DNA of 22,245 nucleotides from Endomicrobium sp. (GTDB lineage: Bacteria; Elusimicrobiota; Endomicrobiia; Endomicrobiales; Endomicrobiaceae): NCBI GenBank assembly GCA_031283985.1, contig JAITAQ010000062.1:1-22245 (forward strand), in the 5' to 3' direction. The translations under genes and the position numbers were made by a program. How positions within the stretch are numbered: the first letter of the stretch is position 1; every line of letters begins with the position of its first letter. The notes beneath the pieces are model-generated. The model had not been told where the DNA came from, ran no database searches, and worked only from the letters and a program-made list of their open reading frames with translations. Below are positions 8,122-19,016 of this stretch, piece after piece.

Positions 8122-8601
8122 TTATCGCCATTTTGTGGAATTAATGTGACATATTGCCATTGCCAACGCATCTGCTGCATCGTCAGGCTTCGGAATTTCT
8201 TTAAGCTTTAAAAAAGTTTTAACCATATGTTGCATTTGGTGTTTGTCTGCAGAACCATAGCCTGTAAGAGCTATTTTAACACATCTAGGATTATATTCAA
8301 ATAAAGAAATCTTATTCATTGAAACAGTTAAAACTATTGCGCCTCTGGACTGACCTACAGATGCCACAGTTTTAGACGCTTTTAAAAAGAATATCTCTTC
8401 TATAGCGACGACTTCAGGTTTATATCTGTTTATAACAGATTGAAGTTCGTCATGAACTACATGGAGTCTTTCTATAAGAGGAGCAGAATGTGTCGTTTTG
8501 ATGCAACCGTATTGTATTGCGTTGATTTTATCTTTTGATAAAGCCTCAACAACCCCCCAGCCTGTAAGAGAAAGACCCGGATCAATTCCAAGCACTATCA
8601 T
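8122..8601 (-). CDS. ruvC: crossover junction endodeoxyribonuclease RuvC
   Basis: RuvC resolves Holliday junctions by paired nicks. The 159-residue protein shows the RNase-H-like fold signature with acidic catalytic residues: D7 in MIVLGIDPGLSLTGWG, Glu pair in VVAIEEIFFLKASKTVASVGQSRGA, and the C-terminal KPDDAADALAMAICH. Size is typical. The ATG overlaps the yebC stop by one base (TAATG), and GAAGAG in the end of yebC serves as ribosome site. The order yebC-ruvC-ruvA-ruvB is a widely conserved group, so all three junction-processing subunits appear functional. Confidence 0.97.
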   Translation of the reverse strand: MIVLGIDPGLSLTGWGVVEALSKDKINAIQYGCIKTTHSAPLIERLHVVHDELQSVINRYKPEVVAIEEIFFLKASKTVASVGQSRGAIVLTVSMNKISLFEYNPRCVKIALTGYGSADKHQMQHMVKTFLKLKEIPKPDDAADALAMAICHINSTKWR

Positions 8602-9356
8602 TACTCTTCTATTTTCTCCATTTCTTCCGAGGAAATGTCAAAGTTTGCATAAACATTCTTAACGTCTTCGTGTTCTTCCAAAGAATTCATAAGCTTTAAC
8701 ATACATTTTGCGTCGTCTCCTAAAAGAGCTACATGAGTTTGGGGAATCATGCTTATTTCAGAAGAAGTTATAGTTATATTTTTTTCTTTCAAGGATTTCT
8801 TTACGGATTCCAAATCTGAAGGATTTGTTATGATTTCGTATATATCGCTGTCAGCTTCACTTTTAAAATCTTCAGCCCTTGCTTCTAAAGCTGCGTTCAT
8901 AACGGTTTCTTCCTCGGTTCCAGCTTTATTTACTGTTATATAGCCTTTTCTGCCAAACATCCAACCTACACATCCAGTTTCGCCAAGATTTCCTTTGTGA
9001 CTTGAAAACATTTTTCTTATTTCTGAAGCTGTTCTGTTTTTATTGTCCGTAGTTACTTCTACTATTAAAGCCACACCTGATGGACCATATCCCTCGTAAA
9101 TTATTTCTTCGTAAATTGCACCTGGTATTTCGCCGTTGCCTCTTTGTATTGCTTTCTTTATGTTATCCTGAGGCATATTTGCTTCTTTAGCATCTTCAAT
9201 AGCTTTTTTTAGACGAGCATTGTTTTCAATCTGAGTACCGCCTTCTTTTGTTGCAACCACAATTTCTCTTATGATTTTTGTAAAAACTTTGCCTTTTTTT
9301 GCGTCAGTTGCCGCTTTTTTATGTTTAATACTAGTCCATTTATTATGACCTGACAT
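8601..9356 (-). CDS. yebC: YebC/PmpR-family protein (translation/regulatory factor)
   Basis: A 251-residue member of the highly conserved YebC family, recognised by the N-terminus MSGHNKWTSIKHKKAATDAKKGKVFTK and by ARLKKAIEDAKEANMPQDNIKKAI, YEGYGPSGVALIVEV, TDNKNRTASEIR and GNLGETGCVGWMF. Members have been described as DNA-binding regulators. More recently some have been linked to translation of difficult peptide stretches; which role applies cannot be read from sequence. The acidic C-terminus is typical. AGGAG lies 8-12 bases before the ATG. It is the first gene of the yebC-ruvCAB-queH-spoIID-queA run, downstream of a 139-base gap that contains a possible promoter. Confidence 0.95.
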   Translation of the reverse strand: MSGHNKWTSIKHKKAATDAKKGKVFTKIIREIVVATKEGGTQIENNARLKKAIEDAKEANMPQDNIKKAIQRGNGEIPGAIYEEIIYEGYGPSGVALIVEVTTDNKNRTASEIRKMFSSHKGNLGETGCVGWMFGRKGYITVNKAGTEEETVMNAALEARAEDFKSEADSDIYEIITNPSDLESVKKSLKEKNITITSSEISMIPQTHVALLGDDAKCMLKLMNSLEEHEDVKNVYANFDISSEEMEKIEE

Positions 9357-9386
9357 AAATTTTACTCCTATTTATTTATGCAAATA

Positions 9387-9392
9387 ATTATA
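9387..9392 (-). promoter_or_regulatory. possible -10 element for the yebC-ruv operon
   Basis: On the minus strand a perfect TATAAT occurs about 30 bases before the yebC start codon, inside the 139-base gap between atpC and yebC. No good -35 hexamer is found 16-18 bases upstream. Position is right for a promoter but the AT-rich context makes chance matches likely. Confidence 0.3.
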
Positions 9393-9495
9393 AATTGTTT
9401 TGTTGCTAATCACATCGCAATAGCTGAAACTACAAAAACTTAAAATTATCCTGAGCTATTTGTAACAATAAGAAACGTCAAGCACATATACTACA

Positions 9496-12172
<2,677 letters not shown>

Positions 12173-12198
<26 letters not shown>

Positions 12199-13714
12199 AG
12201 TTGTTTATACTCTTAAATTCATTAATTTCTTTTTCAAGCTCAGCTTTCAGCGCATCGTCTATTTTTGCGCTTGTTGATAGTTTTTTTACAGTCTCAGGGC
12301 ATGTTTTCTTAACATAATCTATCATTTGGTGTTCAACTGTTACGACTTTGTCAACATCTATATTATCAAAAAGTCCTGACGTGACGGCAAAAATTGACAA
12401 TATTTCAGAAATTTCATCGTAAGGTCTGTATTGAGGCTGCTTAAGAATTTCGGAAATTCTTTTCCCTCTCTCAAGCCGCTTCAGTGTGTCTTCATCTAAA
12501 TCACTTCCAAACTGCGTGAAAGCCTGAAGCTCTCTAAACTGAGAAAGTTCAAGTCTTACCGGACCTGCAAGTTGTTTCATTGATTTAGTCTGAGCTGCGC
12601 CGCCAACACGAGACACAGAAAGTCCAACGTTAATAGACGGACGCATGCCTGCGTTAAATAAATCTGCTTCTAAATATACCTGCCCATCTGTTATAGAAAC
12701 AACATTTGTAGGAATATACGCCGACAAGTCATTCCCTTGAGTTTCAATAATAGGCAAAGCTGTAATCGATCCTCCGCCTCTTTTATCTGACATTTTTGCA
12801 GATCTTTCAAGAAGCCTTGAATGCAAATAGAAAATATCGCCAGGATAAGCTTCGCGTCCTGCAGGTCTTTTTATTAACAATGAAATCTGCCTATATGCCC
12901 ATGCATGCTTTGTCAAATCGTCATAAACAATTAAAACGTCTTCCCCTTTATCCATAAAATATTCACCGATTGCAGAAGCTGCAAGAGGAGCAATATATTG
13001 CATTGAAGCAGGATCGGAAGCTGTTGCAGCTACAATTATGGTGTAATCCATAGCTCCTTCTTCCTTTAACTTTGCAACTATTGAGGCTAAGTTAGACTGC
13101 TTTTGCCCAATTGAGCAATATATGCATATAACTCTTTTTAAATCCATATCAAGCTTTTTTTGATTTATTATAGTATCTACAGCTATAGCAGTTTTTCCTG
13201 TACCTCTATCTCCGATTATAAGTTCTCTTTGACCTCTTCCTATAGGCGTCATAGCGTCTATAGCTTTAATTCCTGTTTTTAAAGGCGTATCAACTGAACT
13301 TCTTTCAATAATTCCGGGCGCTATTTTTTCAACTGGATAATAAGATGGATTAACATGTTTAAGCTCGTTTCCGTCTATAGGTTCTCCAAGAGTGTTAACA
13401 ACCCTTCCTATTAGTTTGTCCGAAACAGGAACATTCAAAACTTTCCCAGTTGACTTTACCTTCATTCCACATGAAACACGACCAGTATTTTTAATTAGAA
13501 CAATTGAAACAAAATCTTCGTCCATGTTTGATACAAACCCTACAGAACCATCATCAAATTCTATTTCTTCATAGTATCCCGCATTAGAAAGCCCTGAAGC
13601 TTTCACAATTTCGTCACCGATACTTTCTACAACTCCAAAATTTACAAGCTCAGGATTTATTTGAGCAGAATACAGCTCTTTTGAAATCTTTTGTATTATT
13701 TCTTCCGGTTTCAT
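12173..13714 (-). CDS. atpA: F1Fo ATP synthase alpha subunit
   Basis: Non-catalytic nucleotide-binding subunit of the F1 head, 513 residues, normal length. Motifs: N-terminal GVVESIGDEIVKASGL; VVNTLGEPIDG; Walker A GDRGTGKTAIAVDTIINQ; VIVYDDLTKHAWAYRQISLL; REAYPGDIFYLHSRLLERSA; and the SVSRVGGAAQTKSMKQ arginine-finger region that completes the catalytic site of beta. Its ATG overlaps the atpH stop by one base (TAATG), and the 3' end overlaps atpG by 26 bases. Confidence 0.98.
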
Positions 13715-14070
13715 TATAATCTCGCTTTTATGACATTTAAGATTCTTCTTGCTATCCCTGAAATGCTATAATCTAAAATGAAGTCACTATATTCAAAACG
13801 CACACCGCCGGCAACATCTGCATCATCTCGGTTAAAAGTAATCTTTTTACCGGGAAACATCGATTCTATTTTACTTTTATTAGCTACGCTAAGCTCTCCG
13901 GCAAAGGTTGCGAGAACATTCTTATCTTTTATCTCATTAGACAAAAGTCGCGCAAATGACTTAATCTCTTGCCTTGAAAAATTTGAATAAACCCAATTTA
14001 AATCTTTTTCCGATAACTCATCGTACTCAACTACTGATTTTGCAAGTTCTTTAATTTGTGATCTTTTCAT
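13714..14070 (-). CDS. atpH: F1Fo ATP synthase delta subunit, unusually short
   Basis: Only 118 residues, where bacterial delta subunits (OSCP) are usually about 175-180. The position between atpF and atpA and the C-terminal pattern identify it: KSKIESMFPGKKITFNRDDADVAGGVRFEYSDFILDYSISGIARRIL matches the family's ending with GGV-x-D-SV-like elements. The N-terminal six-helix domain, which caps the alpha subunits, is represented by only about 55-60 residues (KELAKSVVEYDELSEKDLNWV...). The start overlaps the atpF 3' end by 20 bases. No stop or frame break suggests a pseudogene; the gene looks intact but reduced. Confidence 0.85.
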   Translation of the reverse strand: MKRSQIKELAKSVVEYDELSEKDLNWVYSNFSRQEIKSFARLLSNEIKDKNVLATFAGELSVANKSKIESMFPGKKITFNRDDADVAGGVRFEYSDFILDYSISGIARRILNVIKARL

Positions 14071-14560
14071 CTATCATTTCCATAGCGCGAGACATTATTT
14101 TTTGTTTTTCTTCCTCAGTAAATAACTCTGATAAAACTTTAGATAAGATTTTGTTTGAAACATCAACAGACATTTTGCCTATTTGTTTATTCATGTTTTC
14201 AAATTCGGCAGAGGCTTTATTCTTTGCTTCTTCTATAATTTGTTGCGAACGAAACTTTGCTTCAGCTAATGTTTTTTCTTTTGTTTCGTCAGCAGACACC
14301 TTAACAGACGCCATTAGCTTATCTGCGCCAACTTTAGCTACGGCAAGAATCTTTTTCCGTTCAGCGTCTGCATTTTCCAAAGCAGCTTTTGCATTTTCAG
14401 CATCTTGCAAAGATTGTTCTATTCTACGCTTTCTCTCGTCAAGTATTCTCTTTAAAGGTTTAAATAAAAACTTTTTAAGAATAAACACTATAATAAGAAA
14501 ATTTATTAGCTGAAACAAAAACAACTTAGTTTCAAAACCAAATTTTTGTATTATTTCCAT
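14051..14560 (-). CDS. atpF: F1Fo ATP synthase b subunit
   Basis: The peripheral-stalk subunit linking the membrane sector to F1. The 169-residue protein has one N-terminal membrane helix (LFLFQLINFLIIVFILKKFLF) followed by the typical LKRILDERKRRIEQSL segment and a long charged coiled coil rich in Ala/Lys/Glu to the end. One b gene is present and no second b' gene, so a homodimer is expected. AAAGAG precedes the ATG shortly after the atpE stop. The 3' end overlaps atpH by 20 bases. Confidence 0.95.
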   Translation of the reverse strand: MEIIQKFGFETKLFLFQLINFLIIVFILKKFLFKPLKRILDERKRRIEQSLQDAENAKAALENADAERKKILAVAKVGADKLMASVKVSADETKEKTLAEAKFRSQQIIEEAKNKASAEFENMNKQIGKMSVDVSNKILSKVLSELFTEEEKQKIMSRAMEMIDEKITN

Positions 14561-14575
14561 TTTTATCTCTTTGAA

Positions 14576-15510
<935 letters not shown>

Positions 15511-15549
15511 GCTATTTCCTCTTTCTCTGTATTATTTCTTTATTTGCGT

Positions 15550-15684
15550 TCAGCGCTTGAAATCCTCTGCTGCGTCCTTATCGTTGGGATTTATATGATA
15601 AATTTCAATCCATAGTTGTTTTGCTTTACCATTTTTATCTAACCCTCTGGAACGCATGTCATTATTCTTTTTAGCATTTATATT
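15550..15684 (-). pseudogene. C-terminal remnant of a TPR-like protein
   Basis: On the minus strand a 44-codon open stretch without a plausible start ends at TGA 40 bases before atpB. It reads ...MRSRGLDKNGKAKQLW, then IEIYHINPNDKDAAEDFKR. The pattern (residue G-x-A near the start, W, then INPND) resembles a tetratricopeptide repeat end. A stop lies just upstream, and no ribosome site fits, so I read it as the tail of a gene whose front has been deleted. Homology to a specific family cannot be claimed from this length. Confidence 0.45.
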
Positions 15685-16004
15685 TTAAGAATTCAACTCC
15701 AAAGCTTTTAAATACAACTAAGATCAGAAAATAAATAGTCTCTTCTATAGCACCAGTTCCATTTGTAATTACAATACCATTAATTATTCTTCCGCTTTGA
15801 AAGTTCGTTGACTCTTTTAGGAAGCCGAAACCAAATATCAAGAAAAGTTGCTTTATAACCCACATCTTTCGTGGAAGATTCAGCCGTGCCAGCTATAGCG
15901 CCACCGACTCCTAAAACAGCAACATTTCCCTTTGCAAAAGAAAATTCGCAAATAATAAATAGATATAAAACAAACAAAAATGCCCCAATCAAAAAAGTTT
16001 TCAT
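15671..16004 (-). pseudogene. broken type II (periplasmic) L-asparaginase
   Basis: The first frame (16004 down to 15780) starts with a ribosome site AGAGGA and ATG, a signal peptide (MKTFLIGAFLFVLYLFIICEFSFA) and VAVLGVGGAIAGTAESSTKD, matching the asparaginase opening ILATGGTIAG. After GYKAT it jumps to DIWFRLPKRVNELSKRKN, which matches the segment preceding the second motif, so about 40 codons are lost. A second frame (to 15671) then carries INGIVITNGTGAIEETIYFL, matching VITHGTDTMEETAYFL. The frames must be joined by a frameshift near 15785. The catalytic Thr of GGT is Ala and the THGTD motif is TNGTG, so the protein is inactive. The C-terminal two thirds are missing. Confidence 0.8.
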
Positions 16005-16198
16005 AATTATCCTCTGTTGTTAATTGTAAAATGCAACGATATGATATTTTCAGCGCTTACTTTATATAATTACTAAATTTAATTATTTTATAGTTTTTTA
16101 TGCTGGAGCGCGTATTTAATGTGAAAATATATAATTTGGAAATACTTTAAAAGGACTTTTTTTAAGTTAAGCATTGTATAAAATGTTGGCAAAAACTT

Positions 16199-16207
16199 TG
16201 ATATAAT
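16199..16207 (+). promoter_or_regulatory. extended -10 promoter upstream of cyclophilin remnant and DJ-1 gene
   Basis: The plus strand reads TGATATAAT, an exact extended -10 (TGn-TATAAT). No good -35 lies 16-18 bases upstream, which extended -10 promoters can tolerate. Transcription would begin near 16214, about 40 bases before the ATG of the cyclophilin remnant, and is the only promoter I see that could serve the intact DJ-1/PfpI gene further down. Confidence 0.5.
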
Positions 16208-16255
16208 ACCGATATGTTTATTGGATCTTTCAAAATAAAAAAGGGAGACATATCA

Positions 16256-16742
16256 ATGAATGCTGTAATCAAAACTTTTATACGAAAATGCATCTCTTAG
16301 AGCAGCTAATTTTGTGGAATTAGCAGAAGAGACAAAAGAATTTTTATTGACTCAAAAAAAACAGAAAAAGCTGTAAAAAGAAAATTCTATAGATAGACTA
16401 ATTTTCCACAGAGTAATCACGTAATTTATTATTCAAGTAGGGTACCATACTGGAACTAGTGTCTGCGGACAAGGATATAAATTTAAAGATGAACATAAAC
16501 ACTTCTTTGAAGTTTTATAAGCAGGGAATTTTGGCTATGGCTAAGTTTGGGTATAATACAAATGGATCTTAATTTTTTATAACTGAAGTTTCTACACCTT
16601 GTCTTAACGGAAACCATACAATCCTTTGGCGAAGTTAGAGAAGGTTTAGATGTAATAAAAAAGATAGCACGAGATGAAGTTGATTTTTCCGATATTACAT
16701 GTAAAGTCTGTCATAATTGAAAACATTAAAATTGAAAGATAA
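16256..16742 (+). pseudogene. degraded peptidyl-prolyl cis-trans isomerase (cyclophilin)
   Basis: Starting at an ATG with a good ribosome site (AAGGGAGA, 16241-16248), the sequence reads MNAVIKT and then, after a deletion and frame change, ENASLRAANFVELAEETKEF, LIFHRVI, GQGYKFKDE, NTNGS, FFITEVSTPCLNGNHTI, FGEVREGLDVIKKIARDEVD and VIIENIKIER before TAA at 16740-16742. These are the blocks of cyclophilin PPIases in order (FHRVI, GYKFKDE, NTNGS-FFIT, GxHTIFG, VxIKxVxI). The reading passes through at least five frameshifts and in-frame stops, so no functional protein is made. Both ends of the gene are preserved, meaning the loss is by small indels, not by large deletion. Confidence 0.92.
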
Positions 16743-16751
16743 GGATTTAAA

Positions 16752-17258
16752 ATGAAAAGAGTTGTTTTTATAACTGCTCCTAAAGTATTCAGAGACGAAG
16801 AATATTTCAAACCTAAGGAAATCCTAGAAAAAGCAGGCGTAGAAGTAATTACAGCGAGTATAAAAATAGGAAAACTTACGGGACGATTTGGTTACAAAAC
16901 CATAAGTACAGTCTTAATTTCTGATATTAATCCTTCTGATTTTGATGCCATAATTTACGTCGGAGGCTATGGAGCAAGTGTGTTTTTTGAAAACAAATGC
17001 ACCTTGCAGCTTGCAAACGAATTTTTCAACCAAAATAAACCTCTTGCCTCAATATGTATTGCGGGAGTTATTTTGGCAAATTCAGGTGTTTTGAAAGGCA
17101 GAAAAGCTACTGTTTACATTGATGGGAAAGAAGCTTTGATAAGAAGCGGCGCTGATTATACAGGCAATTCTTTAGAAGTTGACGGAAATATAATCACTGC
17201 AAACGGACCCGATGCCGCAGAAGAATTTGGCAAAGCCATCGTAAAGGCTTTGCAATAG
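16752..17258 (+). CDS. DJ-1/PfpI-family protein
   Basis: A 168-residue single-domain protein of the class I glutamine amidotransferase-like DJ-1/PfpI superfamily. Visible features: the first strand VVFITAP, acidic residues E16/E17 in RDEEYFKP, DFDAIIYVGGYGA, the nucleophile-elbow cysteine C102 in PLASICIAGVILANSGVLKGRKAT, and ITANGPDAAEEFGKAI near the end. The elbow reads S-I-C-I-A where many relatives have A-I-C-H-G, so the usual neighbouring His is replaced. Family members act as proteases, glyoxalases, deglycases or stress chaperones; the specific activity cannot be assigned. A ribosome site AAGGA precedes the ATG, 9 bases after the cyclophilin remnant. It is the only clear intact gene on the plus strand. 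Confidence 0.92.
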   Translation: MKRVVFITAPKVFRDEEYFKPKEILEKAGVEVITASIKIGKLTGRFGYKTISTVLISDINPSDFDAIIYVGGYGASVFFENKCTLQLANEFFNQNKPLASICIAGVILANSGVLKGRKATVYIDGKEALIRSGADYTGNSLEVDGNIITANGPDAAEEFGKAIVKALQ

Positions 17259-17319
17259 TCTAATCGCAATGACATGTACTGATTACTGCAGCTTTCATAC
17301 TGCACTTAAATGTAAGATT

Positions 17320-17363
17320 AAAAAAAGAGAACAGAACCTTATAATGATCCCATCCTCTTTTTT
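17320..17363. terminator. possible bidirectional terminator between convergent genes
   Basis: An inverted repeat AAAAAAGAG (from 17321) and CTCTTTTTT (17355-17363) with a loop of about 25 bases lies between the plus-strand DJ-1 gene and the minus-strand antiporter. On the plus strand the right arm ends in a T-run, and on the minus strand the same holds. The stem has little GC, so it is weak. Confidence 0.35.
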
Positions 17364-17394
17364 AAATTTTATGCATGAAAAGATAAGGATTAAA

Positions 17395-18627
17395 TCAAAT
17401 TTTTATTTTCTTCAAAAATATTTTCTCTTGATTAAACAATATTATACACCCAAACACTGAAAATAAAATAAATGCTGTTGTTATGCTAAAAGGCGCTCCC
17501 CACCCATATTCTTTTACTGTGTACGCCGTTAATATCCCTGACAGCGATACACCTATATAATGGCAAAGTCCGACAAATCCCAAAGCACTTCCCTGAAATT
17601 GTTTTGTTACAAAGTTTGTACTCGCCAAACTTCCTAGTATCTGCGGGATGTCCGTAAAAAACCCTAACAGCAACATTACAAATACTAACCATGCTGTTGA
17701 CAACGTCGTACACGCAAAATATAAAAATGCCAATAGCATTATTACTATTACTGCGCTTATTGATATTACTGGTAGTATTCTTCCCTTAAATATTCCGTCT
17801 ATTATGTATCCGCTTGCTATCCCTCCAAAACACCCTAACAACGGTAAGAATGCTAACAATCCTGTAGATTTGGTTATGCTAAATCCTTGATCAGTAAAAA
17901 ATATTATTAGCCAGTTCAATATAAAGAAATATCCATAATATATCCCCATTGACGTTATTGCCAATATAAGCAAGTTTTTGTTGGTAAAAACATATTTGCC
18001 TATTTCTCTAAATGTTGGTTGTACACTTTCTTGCTTTCTCTCTTGCACAAAGTTGTCAGGTCTTTGTTTATAGAATAATCCTATAAACACAAACATCAAC
18101 CCTGTTATGGTTGCTGGCACAACAAATGCTCCTTGCCAATATGCATGCGCTAGACACCATGTCGCTATAAACCCTGCTGCTGATGTCCCGAGTCTGTGCG
18201 ACGAACTCCAATATACGTATGCCTTATTCTTTTTGTCTGCTCCAAACCAGTTTAGTAGCGTCTTTACGCATGACGTGTACGCCATCCCTTGCACAAATTG
18301 GTTTATTATCCAAATTACTGTTATTGCAGTCGCAGATTTTAACGATGGGACTATAAAGTTTATTATTGACGTCATTCCTAACCCAAAAAGCAGTATCTTC
18401 TTTAAATCAAATTTGTCAGCTAATGCCCCACTCACTCCTTTTGACACCCCATACACTATTGCTCCGTAACTTACCAACAGCCCCCACTTCGTTATATCTA
18501 ACATCCCCATGTTTATTAACGTCTTGCTTATGTACGGCATGTTCGTTCTGCACAGATAAAAACTAAAGTATGCAAAAAACGCTAAAAAAAACATTATTAT
18601 CTTGCTGCTTCTTATCTCTCTTAACAT
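17395..18627 (-). CDS. organophosphate:phosphate antiporter (UhpC/GlpT-like MFS)
   Basis: A 410-residue, 12-helix transporter of the major facilitator OPA family, which exchanges sugar phosphates or glycerol 3-phosphate for inorganic phosphate. Signatures: FYLCRTNMPYI with R27 at the position of GlpT R45; YGVSKGVSGALADKFDLKK, closest to UhpC's YGVSKFVSG; SSSHRLGTSAAGF with H144 at GlpT H165; and the C-terminal GFVGLCHYIGVSLSGI. By ungapped alignment from memory, the second phosphate-binding arginine (GlpT R269) is Tyr233 (YFFILNW), so the exact substrate is uncertain. I recall that Endomicrobium endosymbionts are reported to import glucose 6-phosphate with a UhpC homologue. A very strong ribosome site (AAAGGAGGAG) precedes the start. 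Codon use differs from neighbours (many ATA, GGG, ACG), consistent with transfer. Confidence 0.88.
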   Translation of the reverse strand: MLREIRSSKIIMFFLAFFAYFSFYLCRTNMPYISKTLINMGMLDITKWGLLVSYGAIVYGVSKGVSGALADKFDLKKILLFGLGMTSIINFIVPSLKSATAITVIWIINQFVQGMAYTSCVKTLLNWFGADKKNKAYVYWSSSHRLGTSAAGFIATWCLAHAYWQGAFVVPATITGLMFVFIGLFYKQRPDNFVQERKQESVQPTFREIGKYVFTNKNLLILAITSMGIYYGYFFILNWLIIFFTDQGFSITKSTGLLAFLPLLGCFGGIASGYIIDGIFKGRILPVISISAVIVIMLLAFLYFACTTLSTAWLVFVMLLLGFFTDIPQILGSLASTNFVTKQFQGSALGFVGLCHYIGVSLSGILTAYTVKEYGWGAPFSITTAFILFSVFGCIILFNQEKIFLKKIKI

Positions 18628-18888
18628 ATCTCCTCCTTTTCTAACTATGTGATATTCTTAGTCCTTTTCAGCTTGGCTTCAGAAATTTGCTTTTTTATGA
18701 ATTACTTTATTGTTTGCGTTTTCAATAATTAACTTCAGCTAATATGATAGATAGTTTAATTTTTATGTAGCCTTTTAGCACCTAATGGGTGATAGAATTA
18801 TTACCTTTTTTGTCCTTTTTCAGCTAAATATATACTTATCGTCGGATAAAAACGCAGCTTTCAGCGAGATTTTGAATTTATTCTAATA
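18628..18888 (-). other. intergenic region upstream of the antiporter with repeated motif
   Basis: This 261-base stretch has no coding pattern. It contains two copies of AGCTGAAAA(A)GGAC on the minus strand (18661-18673 and 18812-18825), a related AGCTGAAGTTAA near 18730-18740, and a short hairpin CACC-loop-GGTG at 18779-18791. A confident promoter for the antiporter is not visible; TTGAAA near 18720 has no good partner. Confidence 0.4.
18848..18866 (-). terminator. possible terminator after tRNA-Gly
   Basis: Downstream of the tRNA on the minus strand, CGCTGAAAGCTGCG followed by five T residues could form a small hairpin (CGC/GCG or GCT/AGC). The stem is short, so this is tentative. Confidence 0.25.
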
Positions 18889-18960
18889 AGCGGGCGATGG
18901 GGCTTGAACCCACGACCTTCTCGTTGGCAACGAGACGTTCTACCGCTGAACTACACCCGC
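18889..18960 (-). tRNA. tRNA-Gly(GCC)
   Basis: A complete cloverleaf reads on the minus strand from 18960. The acceptor stem GCGGGTG pairs with CGCCCGC, the D arm contains AGCGGTAGA, the anticodon stem CTCGT/ACGAG encloses TTGCCAA with anticodon GCC, and the T loop is GGTTCAAGCC. The discriminator base is T, as usual for bacterial tRNA-Gly. The 3' CCA is not encoded (TAT follows). It reads GGC and GGT codons. Confidence 0.97.
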
Positions 18961-18983
18961 AAAATGCTAAAGGCGAGACTTGT

Positions 18984-19016
18984 ATTATATAACATTATAA
19001 GCAATAACATTGTCAA
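18984..19016 (-). promoter_or_regulatory. promoter for tRNA-Gly
   Basis: A perfect TTGACA (19011-19016, minus strand) lies upstream of two perfect TATAAT elements at 18994-18999 and 18984-18989, with spacers of 11 and 21 bases. A TTATAT at 18-base spacing overlaps the second. The spacing is not ideal for either perfect -10, but the location 25-55 bases before the tRNA and the match quality support a promoter. The TGA stop of the integrase remnant lies within this -35. Confidence 0.55.

Noticed and set aside
9420..9463. Inverted repeat AATAGCT...AGCTATT in the atpC-yebC spacer
   Set aside because: Arms are seven bases with a loop near 28 and no following T-run; too weak to call the atp operon terminator.
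14058..14513. Long plus-strand open frame opposite atpF
   Set aside because: It is the antisense shadow of the Ala/Lys/Glu-rich b subunit; product is Ser/Phe-rich with no ribosome site or family features.
17269..17460. Plus-strand 63-codon frame after the DJ-1 gene
   Set aside because: It runs into the antiporter 3' end and across the inverted repeat; no ribosome site or protein-like pattern.
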